From Thermoproteota archaeon (lineage in GTDB: Archaea; Korarchaeota; Korarchaeia; Korarchaeales; Korarchaeaceae), in the NCBI GenBank assembly GCA_027491395.1, contig JAOZFI010000006.1, forward strand, positions 1-64,000: a DNA stretch of 64,000 bases. The letters run 5' to 3'. Made by a program: the position numbers and the translations under genes. Below are positions 51,986 through 61,227 of this stretch, piece after piece; within the stretch, counting starts at the first letter, position 1, and each line of letters begins with the position of its first letter. The notes under the pieces are model-generated. The model searched no databases and was not told where the DNA came from. It saw only the letters and a program-made list of their open reading frames with translations.

Positions 51986-52234
51986 ATGACCGGCGCGCCT
52001 AGAGCCAAGCTGAGAACCCCCAGGTACGGTCTGAAGATCAGGAGAAGGGTCGAGCACATCCTCCAGAAGTCCAAGAGAACTTACAAGTGCCCCTACTGCG
52101 GCGCCAATGCCGTCAGGAGGATCAGACTGGGTGTCTGGGCCTGCAAGAAGTGCGGTAAGGTGTTCACCGGAGGTGCGTGGGAACCCTTCACTGCAGTGGC
52201 TAGGAGCGCAGAGTTAGCAAGGGAGAGGGCTTGA
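51986..52234 (+). CDS. rpl37ae: 50S ribosomal protein eL43 (L37Ae)
   Basis: This 82-residue zinc-ribbon ribosomal protein has YKCPYCGANAVRRIRLGVWA followed by CKKCGKVFTGGAWEP, the CxxC-CxxC zinc site of L37Ae. It has a basic N-terminus (KLRTPRYGLKIRRRVEHI). It begins directly after rrp42, the usual order, and overlaps the Brix gene by four bases. The rpoP gene often found next is absent here. Confidence 0.97.
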   Translation: MTGAPRAKLRTPRYGLKIRRRVEHILQKSKRTYKCPYCGANAVRRIRLGVWACKKCGKVFTGGAWEPFTAVARSAELARERA

Positions 52235-52815
52235 TACTTATAACGACCACGAGAAGGCCCTCTCGACGCACCCGTTCTTTTGTTCGGGACCTATACCATG
52301 TCCTTCCCAACGCGATCAGAAGAAATAGGGGGAAGATGTCCTTAGAGGATCTAAACGAGCTGGCTCTCCAGTCGGGAGCCGAGAGGGTGCTCGTCGTAGG
52401 TACTTCGAGGGGTAACCCCTCCTTCTTAGCCTTTTACGAGCCTTATCCATCAGCGATAAGACCCATCTCGATAATACACCTGAGAGGGGTTTCCTTAAGG
52501 AGAGAGATAACTGGGAGGAGAGCCCCTCACTCGAAGGACCTCTGCATCACGTACTCTCGCCCGGATCTAGCCCACTTAGCTCAAGTACTCTCCCTTTCCT
52601 TCAACGTGGGAGAGCCCATCCTAGCGCTGCTCGAACAGCTGACTCAAGTGGAAGGATGCGACCTCACACTTCACCTATCACAGGGATCGGACGACATAAC
52701 CAACTCGTCCTTCTACAGGACCAGACCACCTTGGGAGGTGGGCCCTAGGATGAGGATAGGGGGGTTCAAGGAGTTTGAAGGTGAAAGTGGATCTGAGAGT
52801 GAGAGTAACGTTTGA
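52231..52815 (+). CDS. Brix/Imp4-domain rRNA-processing protein
   Basis: This 194-residue archaeal Imp4/Brix protein is likely involved in ribosome assembly. It begins LITTTRRPSRRTRSFVRDL (the Brix sigma70-like motif), then ALQSGAERVLVVGTSRGNPS and HLRGVSLRREI. It starts with TTG inside the eL43 gene and its acidic, Ser/Glu-rich C-terminus overlaps the Pcc1 gene by 41 bases. Confidence 0.88.
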   Translation: MILITTTRRPSRRTRSFVRDLYHVLPNAIRRNRGKMSLEDLNELALQSGAERVLVVGTSRGNPSFLAFYEPYPSAIRPISIIHLRGVSLRREITGRRAPHSKDLCITYSRPDLAHLAQVLSLSFNVGEPILALLEQLTQVEGCDLTLHLSQGSDDITNSSFYRTRPPWEVGPRMRIGGFKEFEGESGSESESNV

Positions 52816-53005
52816 GAGTAGCAATGAAGCTTCTCGCTTCTACAAAGCCCTACTCCCAGACTTCTCCGATGTGAAGGTAAGTCTAGAGGAGGATTCGGTG
52901 GTAATTGACCTCGTCAGCCTTCCCCCATCCAGAGCCAGAGCTCTAGCTAATAGTCTCTTGAGAACGGTTCAACTCTATCAGAGGATGTTTGAGGCCCTTA
53001 AGTAA
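52775..53005 (+). CDS. pcc1: KEOPS complex subunit Pcc1
   Basis: In this 76-residue dimerisation subunit, FESSNEASRFYKALLPD and a helix SRARALANSLLRTVQLYQRM give the Pcc1 fold, and VKVSLEEDSVVIDLVSLPPS is the connecting sheet. It binds Kae1 in KEOPS for t6A synthesis. A second start, GTG 52781, would shorten it by two residues. It ends the superoperon and its 3' end overlaps the convergent glycosyltransferase gene by eight bases. Confidence 0.85.
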   Translation: MKVKVDLRVRVTFESSNEASRFYKALLPDFSDVKVSLEEDSVVIDLVSLPPSRARALANSLLRTVQLYQRMFEALK

Positions 53006-53696
53006 TCTTGGGGTAGGCTTCAAATGGCTTCTCCATCAGGAGAACCGAGAGCCCATTATACACTAGGTAAAAGAGGGACTCGCCCAAACCTCTCTTCCTA
53101 ACTCGCCTCGCTGAGGTATAAACAACCATCTCCGGGACGAATTTTATCTTACCCATCCTAGATGCGGCCATGGAGAGTAGAGCATCCTCGGAGACCCTCA
53201 CATCCTCCCTGAATCCTCCCAGCCTCAGTAACACGTCTCTCCTGAAGGCCGAATTGAATCCCATGAGGTGGGGCCGCCCCATTAAGATGGTGAACCTAAC
53301 CATCAGGTCATAGGAGAGAATGTACGCGGCCTTGAGTAGATCATCTCCATCCTCTAGGGGGTAAGCAGGCCCACCTAAACCGATCACTCCCTCCTCCTCG
53401 GATCCCTTAATGAGCGCGGCCCTCCACCCTTTGGCCACGACCGTGTCGGCGTCGACGAAAGCTATCATGTCTCCAGAGGATAATCTAATTCCCGCATTCC
53501 TGGCCTTGGCAGGTGAATCGTATTCAGGCGAACTTCTCACGATATCTGCATATCTCTCGGCTATTTCAACTGTGCCATCCTCACTCCCGCCGTCGATCAC
53601 CACTATCTCATCGACATCCTCATTCCCCAGGGCCATCAAAGCTCTCTCAATGTAACTAGCTTCTCTGTAGGTCGGGATCACCACAGAGAGCTTCAT
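52998..53696 (-). CDS. glycosyltransferase family 2
   Basis: This 232-residue GT-A enzyme begins KLSVVIPTYREASYIERAL with VVIDGGSEDGT and the metal-binding FVDADTVV (DxD). It ends with RRVRKRGLGESLFYL. It probably adds sugars to lipid or protein acceptors. It overlaps the DUF92 gene by four bases, so the two are one transcript. Confidence 0.9.
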   Translation of the reverse strand: MKLSVVIPTYREASYIERALMALGNEDVDEIVVIDGGSEDGTVEIAERYADIVRSSPEYDSPAKARNAGIRLSSGDMIAFVDADTVVAKGWRAALIKGSEEEGVIGLGGPAYPLEDGDDLLKAAYILSYDLMVRFTILMGRPHLMGFNSAFRRDVLLRLGGFREDVRVSEDALLSMAASRMGKIKFVPEMVVYTSARRVRKRGLGESLFYLVYNGLSVLLMEKPFEAYPKIT

Positions 53697-54490
53697 AGAA
53701 CGACACCCATGGCGGCGGAAATGAGGGCGACCACGCCAGTGGATATCAGGTTCACTGCATGGTTATTCAACCATTTCAATCCTCTGACAGGCCTCGCACC
53801 CCCATTACACAGAGAAGGGTCCTCGACTATCCTATCCTCTTCAACACACCTGTATCTGACCTGCAATAGGGCCCCAAGCAGACTATCTATCAGACTACAG
53901 GAGAAACCCAAAGCTACGACCAAGAGCAGCTGGTTCAGCCCTATCATGGAGAAGGAAAACGCCTCAATGGCTATCAGAAGAGCGCCTATCAGGCTTGCGA
54001 GTGTCCCCAACGGAGAGATGGCGCCTGACGTGCCCGGTGGTACCCTTCTCAAGGTGTGGATCATAATCGGCGGATCCGCGCTGAGCACCCCTATCTCGCT
54101 CCCCAGAGTGTCTGAGAGTGCTCCAGCTAATGAGGACACGAAGGCCAGCATGGCCGTCTCCCAAGAGGTCAATGAGTAGAGTAGGAGCATGGATGTGGGG
54201 AAGAACAGATTGGCTGCAACGTTCTTCCACGTCCTAGCGCCGCCCTTAAGCTCCGCAGCGCCCAACTCCTCCTTCAGACCGTACTTGTACTTGGTGAACG
54301 CCGATCCTACTAGGAAGAACGTGATTAACATGAATGTCGCGGACAATCCGCCACCTAACACAAACACGATACCCACAAGCAGACCAGCTACGAATCCTGA
54401 CCTGTCTATGGATCTATTGAAGTATCCAGCAGATCCTACGGTCAGGATAACTGCAAGGCCGGCTAATGTGCTCACTAGATCGGCTTTCAT
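53693..54490 (-). CDS. DUF92/TMEM19 membrane protein
   Basis: This 265-residue membrane protein has six to seven helices. Family motifs are ATFMLITFFLVGSAFTKYKY, SWETAMLAFVSSLAGALSDT with LGSEIGVLS, and a C-terminal LKWLNNHAVNLIST. Plant members act as phytyl-phosphate kinases, so a polyprenyl-phosphate kinase role is possible in this archaeon; this is inference from the family. It is paired with the glycosyltransferase gene downstream. Confidence 0.88.
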   Translation of the reverse strand: MKADLVSTLAGLAVILTVGSAGYFNRSIDRSGFVAGLLVGIVFVLGGGLSATFMLITFFLVGSAFTKYKYGLKEELGAAELKGGARTWKNVAANLFFPTSMLLLYSLTSWETAMLAFVSSLAGALSDTLGSEIGVLSADPPIMIHTLRRVPPGTSGAISPLGTLASLIGALLIAIEAFSFSMIGLNQLLLVVALGFSCSLIDSLLGALLQVRYRCVEEDRIVEDPSLCNGGARPVRGLKWLNNHAVNLISTGVVALISAAMGVVL

Positions 54491-54552
54491 CTCCCCAATC
54501 CAGCCAAGGGATCGGGTAATCGTTTAAAAATGAAAGCAGTTACACAGCGATG

Positions 54553-54626
54553 GGGGCCGTGGTCTAGCTAGGTAGGATGCCAGCCTGGGGCGCTGGTGGT
54601 CCCGGGTTCAAATCCCGGCGGCCCCA
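54553..54626 (+). tRNA. tRNA-Pro (GGG)
   Basis: Acceptor GGGGCCG/CGGCCCC, anticodon arm CCAGC CTGGGGC GCTGG with GGG, T-arm CCGGG TTCAAAT CCCGG, discriminator A and encoded CCA at 54627-54629. TATA-like GTTTAAAAATG at about 54523-54533 is upstream. Confidence 0.95.
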
Positions 54627-54631
54627 CCAGC

Positions 54632-56185
54632 TTAAGAACTTCCCTTTCTTATCGGCACGCCCTCAACCAATCTATCTGAGAGGACCCTGATGATCTTGAC
54701 CTCGAGCACTTTTCCGATCTTGGGTCTTCTCCTCACTCTTAACTTGACGACTGGGCCGCCAGCTAGGGGATAGGCGTAACTCCCCTTTCCTACAGAGGGA
54801 GCAACGATTACCTTGATTACGGCTCCTAAAAGCTCCCTCTTTCTCATTCTGTTGAGCTCGATAGCCTTTTCCGCGATCATCTTGGATCCACGATCCGGGA
54901 TCACGTCGTAACCTTTGAAGGCCGTCCCTGGAAGTGGTCTGAACCTGTAGACCGTTATCTTCTCTGCACCGTACCTGTAGGCCAGCTCCATCGACCTCAG
55001 AGTCATCTTGACCACCCTATCATTCTGCCCAGGCAGGCTGTGTATGAAGTAGGCGTAGGGTCTGAGTCCTGCCTCTCTCAGTTTCTTTATTGCCTTCATG
55101 GATTCATCAGGTCCACAGGGCCTGCCCAGTAGGTCAGCATGTTCCGGATCGCCCGTCTCCACACCTATATGTATCGCTGTCCCTTTGAGGTATCTCCCCA
55201 ACACCTCGGCAACTTCATCGTTAATTAGGCAGGGCTTCACATTCTCAACCTCGAAGAAAAAGCGGTATTCCCAGGAAAGCTCCTTGATGGCCTTCAGTAA
55301 CTCCTCTATAGCGTTCACATTGGGTCCTGGCTCGTAGGGATGCGTGAGAGGTCCATTGACCAGCCGCTCCCTACCGTACTCTAGGAAGTCGGCGCCGCTG
55401 AGCACTATCCTCCTGACCCCCATCTCAGCCAGACCCCTAACCTCCTCTACAACGGAGTCCTTGTCCCTGGACTTCGGCGTCCCGTAAAGAGCTGGAATAG
55501 AACAGTAGCCACAGCCAGGAGGGATGCCTTGGGGGCATAGTAACCTCTTGCTTAGATCGAACTCATAACAAGCTCTACAGAGATCGCACATTTCCTCGGA
55601 AACCCCTATCTTCGGTCTATTGAAGTTAGAGCAGCTCCTCACGACCTCGACGTAGACCCTGCTGCTTCTGTAGTGGGGTATGGTCCTATAAAACTTGACA
55701 GCAGATACGGAAGGCCGGAACCTCTTGAGGTCCTCTGCTGATAAGTTAGAGACACGGGTCAACACCCCGTCCCCAGTTATCAGGTTGGGAACGCCCTCCA
55801 AATCTTGAGGAATCTTGCCTACAGAGAGGCCTCTCCTCAGGAGGGACTCGAGAGCGACCTCTCCCTCACCCCACACTCCCAAGTGGAAGCCCAATCTAGG
55901 TACGATGCTAGGATCTGAGGTTATAGGTCCACCTATGATCTTTATACCCTTGAATCTGCTGGCGACTCTCCGAACAACTGGCTCATCCATGGTCATGGCG
56001 CTAACTAGAAGGACACCGAACTTGCCTGCTCCTTTCCTCAAGTAGTCCTCCACTCTGTAAATCCGGTACTCCAAATCAAACATCTCCAGCACTCCTGCGA
56101 TCGCCCTAGGACCTGCTCCTATGACGTCTAGAGAGGACAGCCTCTTTCCCTCACCTGCGGCCAGCGCATCCAATATTAGGAACAT
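54632..56185 (-). CDS. B12-binding-like radical SAM protein with TRAM-like C-terminus
   Basis: This 517-residue protein has an N-terminal cobalamin-binding-like domain (MFLILDALAAGEGKRLSSLD, ISDP-type GGPITSDPS). The radical SAM core has cysteines in CPQGIPPGCGYCSIPAL, preceded by a second cysteine group CDLCRACYEFD that may bind another cluster. Then come IHIGVETGDPEHADLLG and SLPGQNDRVVKMTL, and a basic TRAM-like end. The start at 56185 is chosen because a longer frame crosses the divergent dephospho-CoA kinase gene. It resembles archaeal MTTase-like FeS oxidoreductases; the substrate is unknown. Confidence 0.85.
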   Translation of the reverse strand: MFLILDALAAGEGKRLSSLDVIGAGPRAIAGVLEMFDLEYRIYRVEDYLRKGAGKFGVLLVSAMTMDEPVVRRVASRFKGIKIIGGPITSDPSIVPRLGFHLGVWGEGEVALESLLRRGLSVGKIPQDLEGVPNLITGDGVLTRVSNLSAEDLKRFRPSVSAVKFYRTIPHYRSSRVYVEVVRSCSNFNRPKIGVSEEMCDLCRACYEFDLSKRLLCPQGIPPGCGYCSIPALYGTPKSRDKDSVVEEVRGLAEMGVRRIVLSGADFLEYGRERLVNGPLTHPYEPGPNVNAIEELLKAIKELSWEYRFFFEVENVKPCLINDEVAEVLGRYLKGTAIHIGVETGDPEHADLLGRPCGPDESMKAIKKLREAGLRPYAYFIHSLPGQNDRVVKMTLRSMELAYRYGAEKITVYRFRPLPGTAFKGYDVIPDRGSKMIAEKAIELNRMRKRELLGAVIKVIVAPSVGKGSYAYPLAGGPVVKLRVRRRPKIGKVLEVKIIRVLSDRLVEGVPIRKGSS

Positions 56186-56201
56186 CCGGTGGTAAGACGA
56201 G

Positions 56202-56741
56202 ATGCTAGGTAAATCTTTTCTCTCAGAGTGCGGAACCCTTCTATCGGACCTAGCATTAAGGGAGGAAGCGAGAGAGATAGTAGCGGAGGCGAAAGGGAAA
56301 CTCGTTACTTCAATCGAGGATATACCCGATGCTCCTCTAGTGTCGGTGGGGGATAGGGTCACCTACTCGCTACTAGAGAACGGTAGAAAGCCAGAAGTGG
56401 CAATAATTGATCTCAAGGAGAGGAGATCTAGGGAAGCGCCCGCAGTGTACCGGCTGAGCGGGTACCTCATCCTATCCTCAAGTAATCCTCCAGGCAGGAT
56501 AACTAGGGATTCTTGGAACGCTGTTAGGCTCGCTATAAATATGGCGTCTCGCGGGTTTAGAATTGTCTTGATCGTGGATGGTGAGGAGGACCTGCTGGGC
56601 TTTCCCGTCACCCTGCTGGCGCCTCCCGGCTGGTACATGCTTTACGGTCAGCCGGGTATGGGGATGATTTTGGTGGAGATCAACGATGAGGTGAAGAAAG
56701 AGGCAAAGAGCCTACTCATTAAAGCATTTAAACCTCTCTAG
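56202..56741 (+). CDS. GTP-dependent dephospho-CoA kinase (DUF359)
   Basis: This 179-residue archaeal enzyme makes CoA from dephospho-CoA with GTP, the last CoA synthesis step in many archaea. Motifs are VSVGDRVTYSLLENGRKPEV, IDLKERRSR, VDGEEDLLGFPVTLLAPPGW and YGQPGMGMILVEI. It starts 16 bases from the divergent radical SAM gene and its end overlaps the convergent tgtA by 14 bases. Confidence 0.9.
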   Translation: MLGKSFLSECGTLLSDLALREEAREIVAEAKGKLVTSIEDIPDAPLVSVGDRVTYSLLENGRKPEVAIIDLKERRSREAPAVYRLSGYLILSSSNPPGRITRDSWNAVRLAINMASRGFRIVLIVDGEEDLLGFPVTLLAPPGWYMLYGQPGMGMILVEINDEVKKEAKSLLIKAFKPL

Positions 56742-58482
56742 GAAGCTTATGCCTCCTAATAAGTATGAATGGATGGTTCTCGTCGAAATCTCTGTATTCC
56801 CGACCAGATAGAACCGCCTTACCTGTAGCCAGCAGCTCGTCCCTCGTGTTCACGACCAGCACCTCACTCTTGGGCCTTATCTGAGGATCAGCCCAGTCCA
56901 CGAACTTCACGAAGACCGTAGTCCCTCTAGCAACAATCTCCTCGAACCTCTTCTTTACGCACACCCTAGATCTAGGTGAGGGGAGGAGCTTGAGCATCAG
57001 CTCCGCTCCCTGCAGCGTGGGAACGAACATCCCATCACTGGGCCTGATAAATCCGATGGTAACGCCATCCTTCATCACTTCCCTAGGCATACCCGTCCTC
57101 TTGGACCTCCTTATTCGAGCTCCTTTACCGAGCTCCTTCAGGGAAGGGTGAAACTGGTAAGATAGCAAGGAGGAGACTAGCTCCTCGTCAGAGGGCTCAT
57201 CTATCACTTCCTCCTCATAGGGGAAGACGGTCTGACCGAATGGATAAGCGTACTTCAACCCCAAGGGAACCCTCCCATAGAGCCTCCTCATGATGTGCCT
57301 TCCGAACACAACGTTCCTGACCCTATCCCGGGCCCTGATTACTTCGGGCCTGAAAAATGTCTCTGGACCCGAGTACAACAGACCTGACGACTTGGAGAAG
57401 GGCTCCCTGATCTCCAGTAGGCCCTTCCAATTCTTTAGAACGTATTCAAGTGCCATGTGCAGCTTGGGATGGAACCTAGTCCTCTCCTGCACGAGCTCCC
57501 ACAGCCACTCACCTCTTATGGCCTCTCTCACCTTCCTGATTTCTGCAATCGACACATATAGGTTGTGTTTCGCTATCAATCGAACCCTCTCCTCTCTAGG
57601 AAGCTCTTTAATCTCCTTAGGAGTATATCTCATGCATACTGGACATGAACACGGGAACTCATCGATATCATCCAACTGGAGGGTTCCGTGGGGCGTCATG
57701 TACCTCCCTTGCTCAGCATACAGCGCATACGCTGCCGAATCGAAGGAATCTGCACCTAGAGCTGCGAAGAGGGCGAAGGTGGAAGGATGACCTATCCCCC
57801 AGAAGTGAAAGGGTTTTCCAGACTTGAGGATAGACCTCACGAGCAGGAAGTGCTTGGCTTGGAGGGTGAAATCATATCTCTCAAGCGCAACCTTGAGGGA
57901 GCCCACTCCATTATAGTCGAAATCCAACTCCCTTATCCGTCTGGAGCTGTACTCCACCAAATCTATGTGAACCGATCCCTGAGGCGTTCCTACCCATAAG
58001 GTCCCCCTCAAATTATCCCTTAGCTCTGACCATTCCTCCGCGTTCTTTAGTGTCCTTATAACTCCTTTCTCCGCCTCTCTCCTGCTGATCTCAGATGACA
58101 TGGGAACATCCAGTATGGACCCGATGTCCGATCCTATCGCGTGTTGGAACTCAAGTATCTCCCTGTTGGATATCTCTACATCCCCGTACCTGTAGATCTG
58201 GTAGGCGCCGGAGTCGGTCATCACGATTCCATTAAATCCTAAGAGGGAGTGGATCCCCTGCTCTAAGGCCTTCTCTCTCAAATCCTCCGACTTGTATATT
58301 ATGTAAGAATTCGTTATCAGGGCTCTAATCCCCATTCCCCTCATTTCCTCAGGAGTTACTATAGGTTTGTTTGGGTTATACACAGGAAAGAACTCCGGCA
58401 GGGTGAGCGTCCCGCTCTTAGTTCTAAGGTCGGATAGCCTAGCGGAGGCATCGCTCTTCCTGACTCTGAAGATCAGATCCAT
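56728..58482 (-). CDS. tgtA: archaeosine tRNA-guanine transglycosylase
   Basis: This 584-residue enzyme exchanges G15 for preQ0 in tRNA on the way to archaeosine. The TIM-barrel N-domain has the nucleophilic Asp in IVMTDSGAYQIYRYG and the zinc site EFPCSCPVCMRYTPKE with a distal His. The C-terminal half contains connecting domains and a PUA domain (VFVKFVDWADPQIRPKSEVL). Full-length, not split as in some archaea. ATG 58482. It ends in a short overlap with the dephospho-CoA kinase gene. Confidence 0.96.
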   Translation of the reverse strand: MDLIFRVRKSDASARLSDLRTKSGTLTLPEFFPVYNPNKPIVTPEEMRGMGIRALITNSYIIYKSEDLREKALEQGIHSLLGFNGIVMTDSGAYQIYRYGDVEISNREILEFQHAIGSDIGSILDVPMSSEISRREAEKGVIRTLKNAEEWSELRDNLRGTLWVGTPQGSVHIDLVEYSSRRIRELDFDYNGVGSLKVALERYDFTLQAKHFLLVRSILKSGKPFHFWGIGHPSTFALFAALGADSFDSAAYALYAEQGRYMTPHGTLQLDDIDEFPCSCPVCMRYTPKEIKELPREERVRLIAKHNLYVSIAEIRKVREAIRGEWLWELVQERTRFHPKLHMALEYVLKNWKGLLEIREPFSKSSGLLYSGPETFFRPEVIRARDRVRNVVFGRHIMRRLYGRVPLGLKYAYPFGQTVFPYEEEVIDEPSDEELVSSLLSYQFHPSLKELGKGARIRRSKRTGMPREVMKDGVTIGFIRPSDGMFVPTLQGAELMLKLLPSPRSRVCVKKRFEEIVARGTTVFVKFVDWADPQIRPKSEVLVVNTRDELLATGKAVLSGREYRDFDENHPFILIRRHKLPREV

Positions 58483-58539
58483 GGGGAGAGCCCTAACCTC
58501 CTTACAACAATCAAAATAATAAAAAGGAAGGCTGATGGT

Positions 58540-58761
58540 TCAGGAAATACCGTTCCCCTCACTTCTCAATAGGTTAAGCCCCTTAGGAGTTATGAAGACT
58601 CGCTCCCCCCTAAACCTTCTCCTCCTCGTAATAAGGCCCTTGTTGGCGAGGTACTTCAGGACGAACTCCCTAGCTACCCTGTCAGGAATCAGTTCAGATG
58701 CAACGATACCGTCATTTCCCGCTTTCTCTAGTTTCCGTAGGATCCTTAAATGCGCATCCAT
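58540..58761 (-). CDS. small winged-helix protein
   Basis: This 73-residue protein shows a winged helix: HLRILRKLEKAGNDGIVASE, VLKYLANKGLITRRRRFRGE and VFITPKGLNLL, with a basic wing. It is likely a transcription regulator or archaeal translation-linked factor; the target is unknown. Start at 58761 (MDAHLRILRK) is preferred over 58782. It lies 57 bases upstream of tgtA on the same strand. Confidence 0.6.
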   Translation of the reverse strand: MDAHLRILRKLEKAGNDGIVASELIPDRVAREFVLKYLANKGLITRRRRFRGERVFITPKGLNLLRSEGNGIS

Positions 58762-58789
58762 TAGTACCCTCAATTTATTCACCTTTCGC

Positions 58790-58819
58790 CGTCATCCGGC
58801 ATCAGCCGGAGGGATGACG
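58790..58819. repeat. hairpin with 8-bp stem upstream of winged-helix gene
   Basis: CGTCATCC at 58790-58797 pairs with GGATGACG at 58812-58819, enclosing a further GGC/GCC pair. The stem lies between two divergent genes and could be part of a small structured RNA or a binding site. Strand and role are not known. Confidence 0.4.
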
Positions 58820-58987
58820 ACGTGGGAGGGCCTGAGCACCCCCCAACTAACACTAAGGTAACATTTCTGTCTATAAAACTTTACCTATCTGCCTTGCCGT
58901 TCCACCACTGTTTACGTCGATTGGTTAAACGAGATCCCTACGTGAAAACGCTGAAATAGGGTCGGGGTTAGAAGGTCAGGTGCCACT

Positions 58988-60127
58988 ATGGAATGGGATG
59001 TCATAATAGTCGGCGGTGGACCCGCTGGCCTATCTGCGGCAAGGTTTTCCTCTGAACTGGGGCTCAAAACCCTGCTCTTCGAGGCCTATTCCGATATCAA
59101 GGCTTGGAAGCCCTGTGGTGAGGGAGTGAGCAAGGAGACCTTCGAAACAGCCGGGATAGAACCCAAACCAGGTATAGTTGCAAACGAGCTTAGTATGAGG
59201 GTGTACGCCCCATCGGGCAAGTATGTTGAGATCCCACTGCACGGTTTCGCCATAAACAAGGACCTGTTCTTACAAGAGATGGGTAAGGAGGCACTAAAGG
59301 CAGGTGCCGAATTTAGGATAGGGGAGAGAGTAGAAGGCGTCGTCAAGGAGGGCGGCAAGATCATAGGCGTCAAGACCTCTAAGGGTGAGGTGGTCAAAGG
59401 GAAGGTGGTCATAGGTGCGGACGGTTACAACTCGGTTGTCGCCAAGACGGCCGGTCTCGACAACACTACCGAGCTGATCCCCGTTTACCAGTACAAGATG
59501 GTCGGTGTGGAACTGGACTCACACACAACCGGCCACATATACGTAGGCTCTATGGCTCCCGGGGGATATGCTTGGATATTCCCGAAGGACGAGGATATAG
59601 CCAACGTTGGTATTGGAGTGCGACCAGGGGCACCCAAGCCCTATCTAGATAAATTCATAAAGGACAGGCCAGAACTCTTCAGAAAAGCCAAGATAATGGG
59701 GGTTGGAGGAGCGGCAGTCCCAATTGGAGGAATAGCTAAGGAGTACATCGCGGACAACCTCATACTCCTAGGAGACGCGGCGGGAATGGTCATCCCCTTC
59801 ACGGGTGCCGGTATCCACTCCTCCATAGCAGCGGGCAAGGTGGCTAGCAAAGTCATAAAGGAGGCCATAGAGAGGGGAGATACCTCGGGGAGATCCCTCA
59901 AAGCCTTCGAGAAGGAGTACGAACACTGGATAAAGAGGATAAACGATAGCCTGAAGGCCATGAGGGTCTTCGAGAAACTGAGCGATGATGACCTCAACCA
60001 ACTGGCGGATGTACTGGATTACGAGGACGTGATAAACTTGGCAAACGGGATGAATCTGGGCAAAGTGGCCATGAAGCTGATGAAGCATCCGATCCTAGCC
60101 ACCAAGGTGGCTAAGGCTCTCCTGTAG
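58988..60127 (+). CDS. geranylgeranyl reductase / digeranylgeranylglycerophospholipid reductase
   Basis: This 379-residue FAD-dependent reductase saturates isoprenoid chains of membrane lipids. The N-terminal Rossmann motif VIIVGGGPAGLSAARF binds FAD; KAWKPCGEGVS has the PCGEG cysteine motif of the family; the second FAD motif is LILLGDAAGMVIPFTGAGIH. The sequence is complete. It fits with GGGP synthase at 32344-33087 in ether-lipid synthesis. It is followed by TrmI 11 bases downstream. Confidence 0.94.
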   Translation: MEWDVIIVGGGPAGLSAARFSSELGLKTLLFEAYSDIKAWKPCGEGVSKETFETAGIEPKPGIVANELSMRVYAPSGKYVEIPLHGFAINKDLFLQEMGKEALKAGAEFRIGERVEGVVKEGGKIIGVKTSKGEVVKGKVVIGADGYNSVVAKTAGLDNTTELIPVYQYKMVGVELDSHTTGHIYVGSMAPGGYAWIFPKDEDIANVGIGVRPGAPKPYLDKFIKDRPELFRKAKIMGVGGAAVPIGGIAKEYIADNLILLGDAAGMVIPFTGAGIHSSIAAGKVASKVIKEAIERGDTSGRSLKAFEKEYEHWIKRINDSLKAMRVFEKLSDDDLNQLADVLDYEDVINLANGMNLGKVAMKLMKHPILATKVAKALL

Positions 60128-60138
60128 GGGGTGTCTCC

Positions 60139-60927
60139 TTGCCTATAAAGGAGGGCGACACTGCCCTCCTAGTTGTTTACAGTAAGAAGGGAAGAGCCAA
60201 GAAGTTCCTAGTTAGGATCAAGGAAGGTAAGAGGGTTCACACCCATAAAGGATATGTGGATCTCTCTCTACTGATCGGGAAGGATTGGGGATTGATTGTC
60301 CAAACTAATAAGGGCGTTCCAGTCGAGGTGCACAAGCCAACACTATCGGATATCATCGAGAAGCTGGGTAGAGCCACCCAGATAATATATCCCAAGGACT
60401 CGGGGTTCATCTTACTGAAATCAGGGATCAAACCAGGAGATAAGGTGGTCGAGATAGGAACGGGATCCGGAGCCCTGACCATAGTGCTAGCCACATTTCT
60501 GGGTCCCGAGGGGAAGGTGTACAGCTACGATGTGAGGGAGTCATCACTCAAGATGGCGGAGAGGAACTTGAAGGCCCTGCAACTGACCAACGTCATCCTG
60601 AAATTGAAGGATGCGAAGCAGGGGATAGATGAAGAGGACGTGGATGCAGTGTTCGTAGATGTACCCGATCCTTGGGAACTCCTCCCTATGATCCACGAGA
60701 GGCTGAAGCCCAACGGCATCTTCATTGCCTTCGTTCCCTCCTGTGAACAGATAAGCAAAACCGTAGTGAGGGCTAGGGAAGCGGGGTTCAGTATGGTAGA
60801 AGTTCACGAGATATTGGACAGGGAGTATGAAAGCGATGAAAGGAGGACTAGGCCCTATCCCAGAATGATAGCGCACACGGGCTTCATAATAATCGGTAGG
60901 AAGATTAGCCTGCCCTCCTCAGCCTGA
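60139..60927 (+). CDS. trmI: tRNA (adenine-N1)-methyltransferase TrmI-like (m1A57/58)
   Basis: In this 262-residue SAM-dependent enzyme, the N-domain has PTLSDIIEKLGRATQIIYPK with the family KD-G motif, SAM motif I is VVEIGTGSGALTIVLA, and the catalytic VFVDVPDPWELLPM follows. Archaeal members modify A57 and A58 in the T-loop for thermostability. It starts with TTG after a purine-poor spacer and its end overlaps the convergent zinc-ribbon gene by 23 bases. Confidence 0.93.
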   Translation: MPIKEGDTALLVVYSKKGRAKKFLVRIKEGKRVHTHKGYVDLSLLIGKDWGLIVQTNKGVPVEVHKPTLSDIIEKLGRATQIIYPKDSGFILLKSGIKPGDKVVEIGTGSGALTIVLATFLGPEGKVYSYDVRESSLKMAERNLKALQLTNVILKLKDAKQGIDEEDVDAVFVDVPDPWELLPMIHERLKPNGIFIAFVPSCEQISKTVVRAREAGFSMVEVHEILDREYESDERRTRPYPRMIAHTGFIIIGRKISLPSSA

Positions 60928-61222
60928 ATACTATCTCATACTCCCCTAGCTCCAGCTCTGCGACAGCTACCTCCTCGGAGATCGTCCTAGAGAGATCGAT
61001 CTCCCATTCTCCCTCCGATACCTTCCTCAGGAAGGCCTCCTCTATCAGTGACGGGACCCCGCTTTCAGGGACCTCGCGTTCAACCCCCTTTTCAGATCCT
61101 TCGCTAACCCTGTAGACAACGAATTCCAGATCCCTCGAACCACAGGACGGGCAAGTTTCCGGAAGGATCTCATTTGATCCCTCTAGATCCTTCTGAAACC
61201 CACAGGATCTGCAAACAAGCAT
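60905..61222 (-). CDS. zinc-ribbon protein of the origin-associated GTPase cluster (OapC-like)
   Basis: In this 105-residue protein an N-terminal zinc ribbon, MLVCRSCGFQKDLEG and ETCPSCGSRDLEFVVYRV, is followed by a charged helical stretch. It lies directly behind the DUF2073-like and Era-like GTPase genes, the same trio described as origin-associated proteins in haloarchaea and other Euryarchaeota. Function is not established. Start 61222 is taken from the zinc-ribbon family pattern. Confidence 0.65.
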   Translation of the reverse strand: MLVCRSCGFQKDLEGSNEILPETCPSCGSRDLEFVVYRVSEGSEKGVEREVPESGVPSLIEEAFLRKVSEGEWEIDLSRTISEEVAVAELELGEYEIVFRLRRAG

Positions 61223-61227
61223 TGCCC

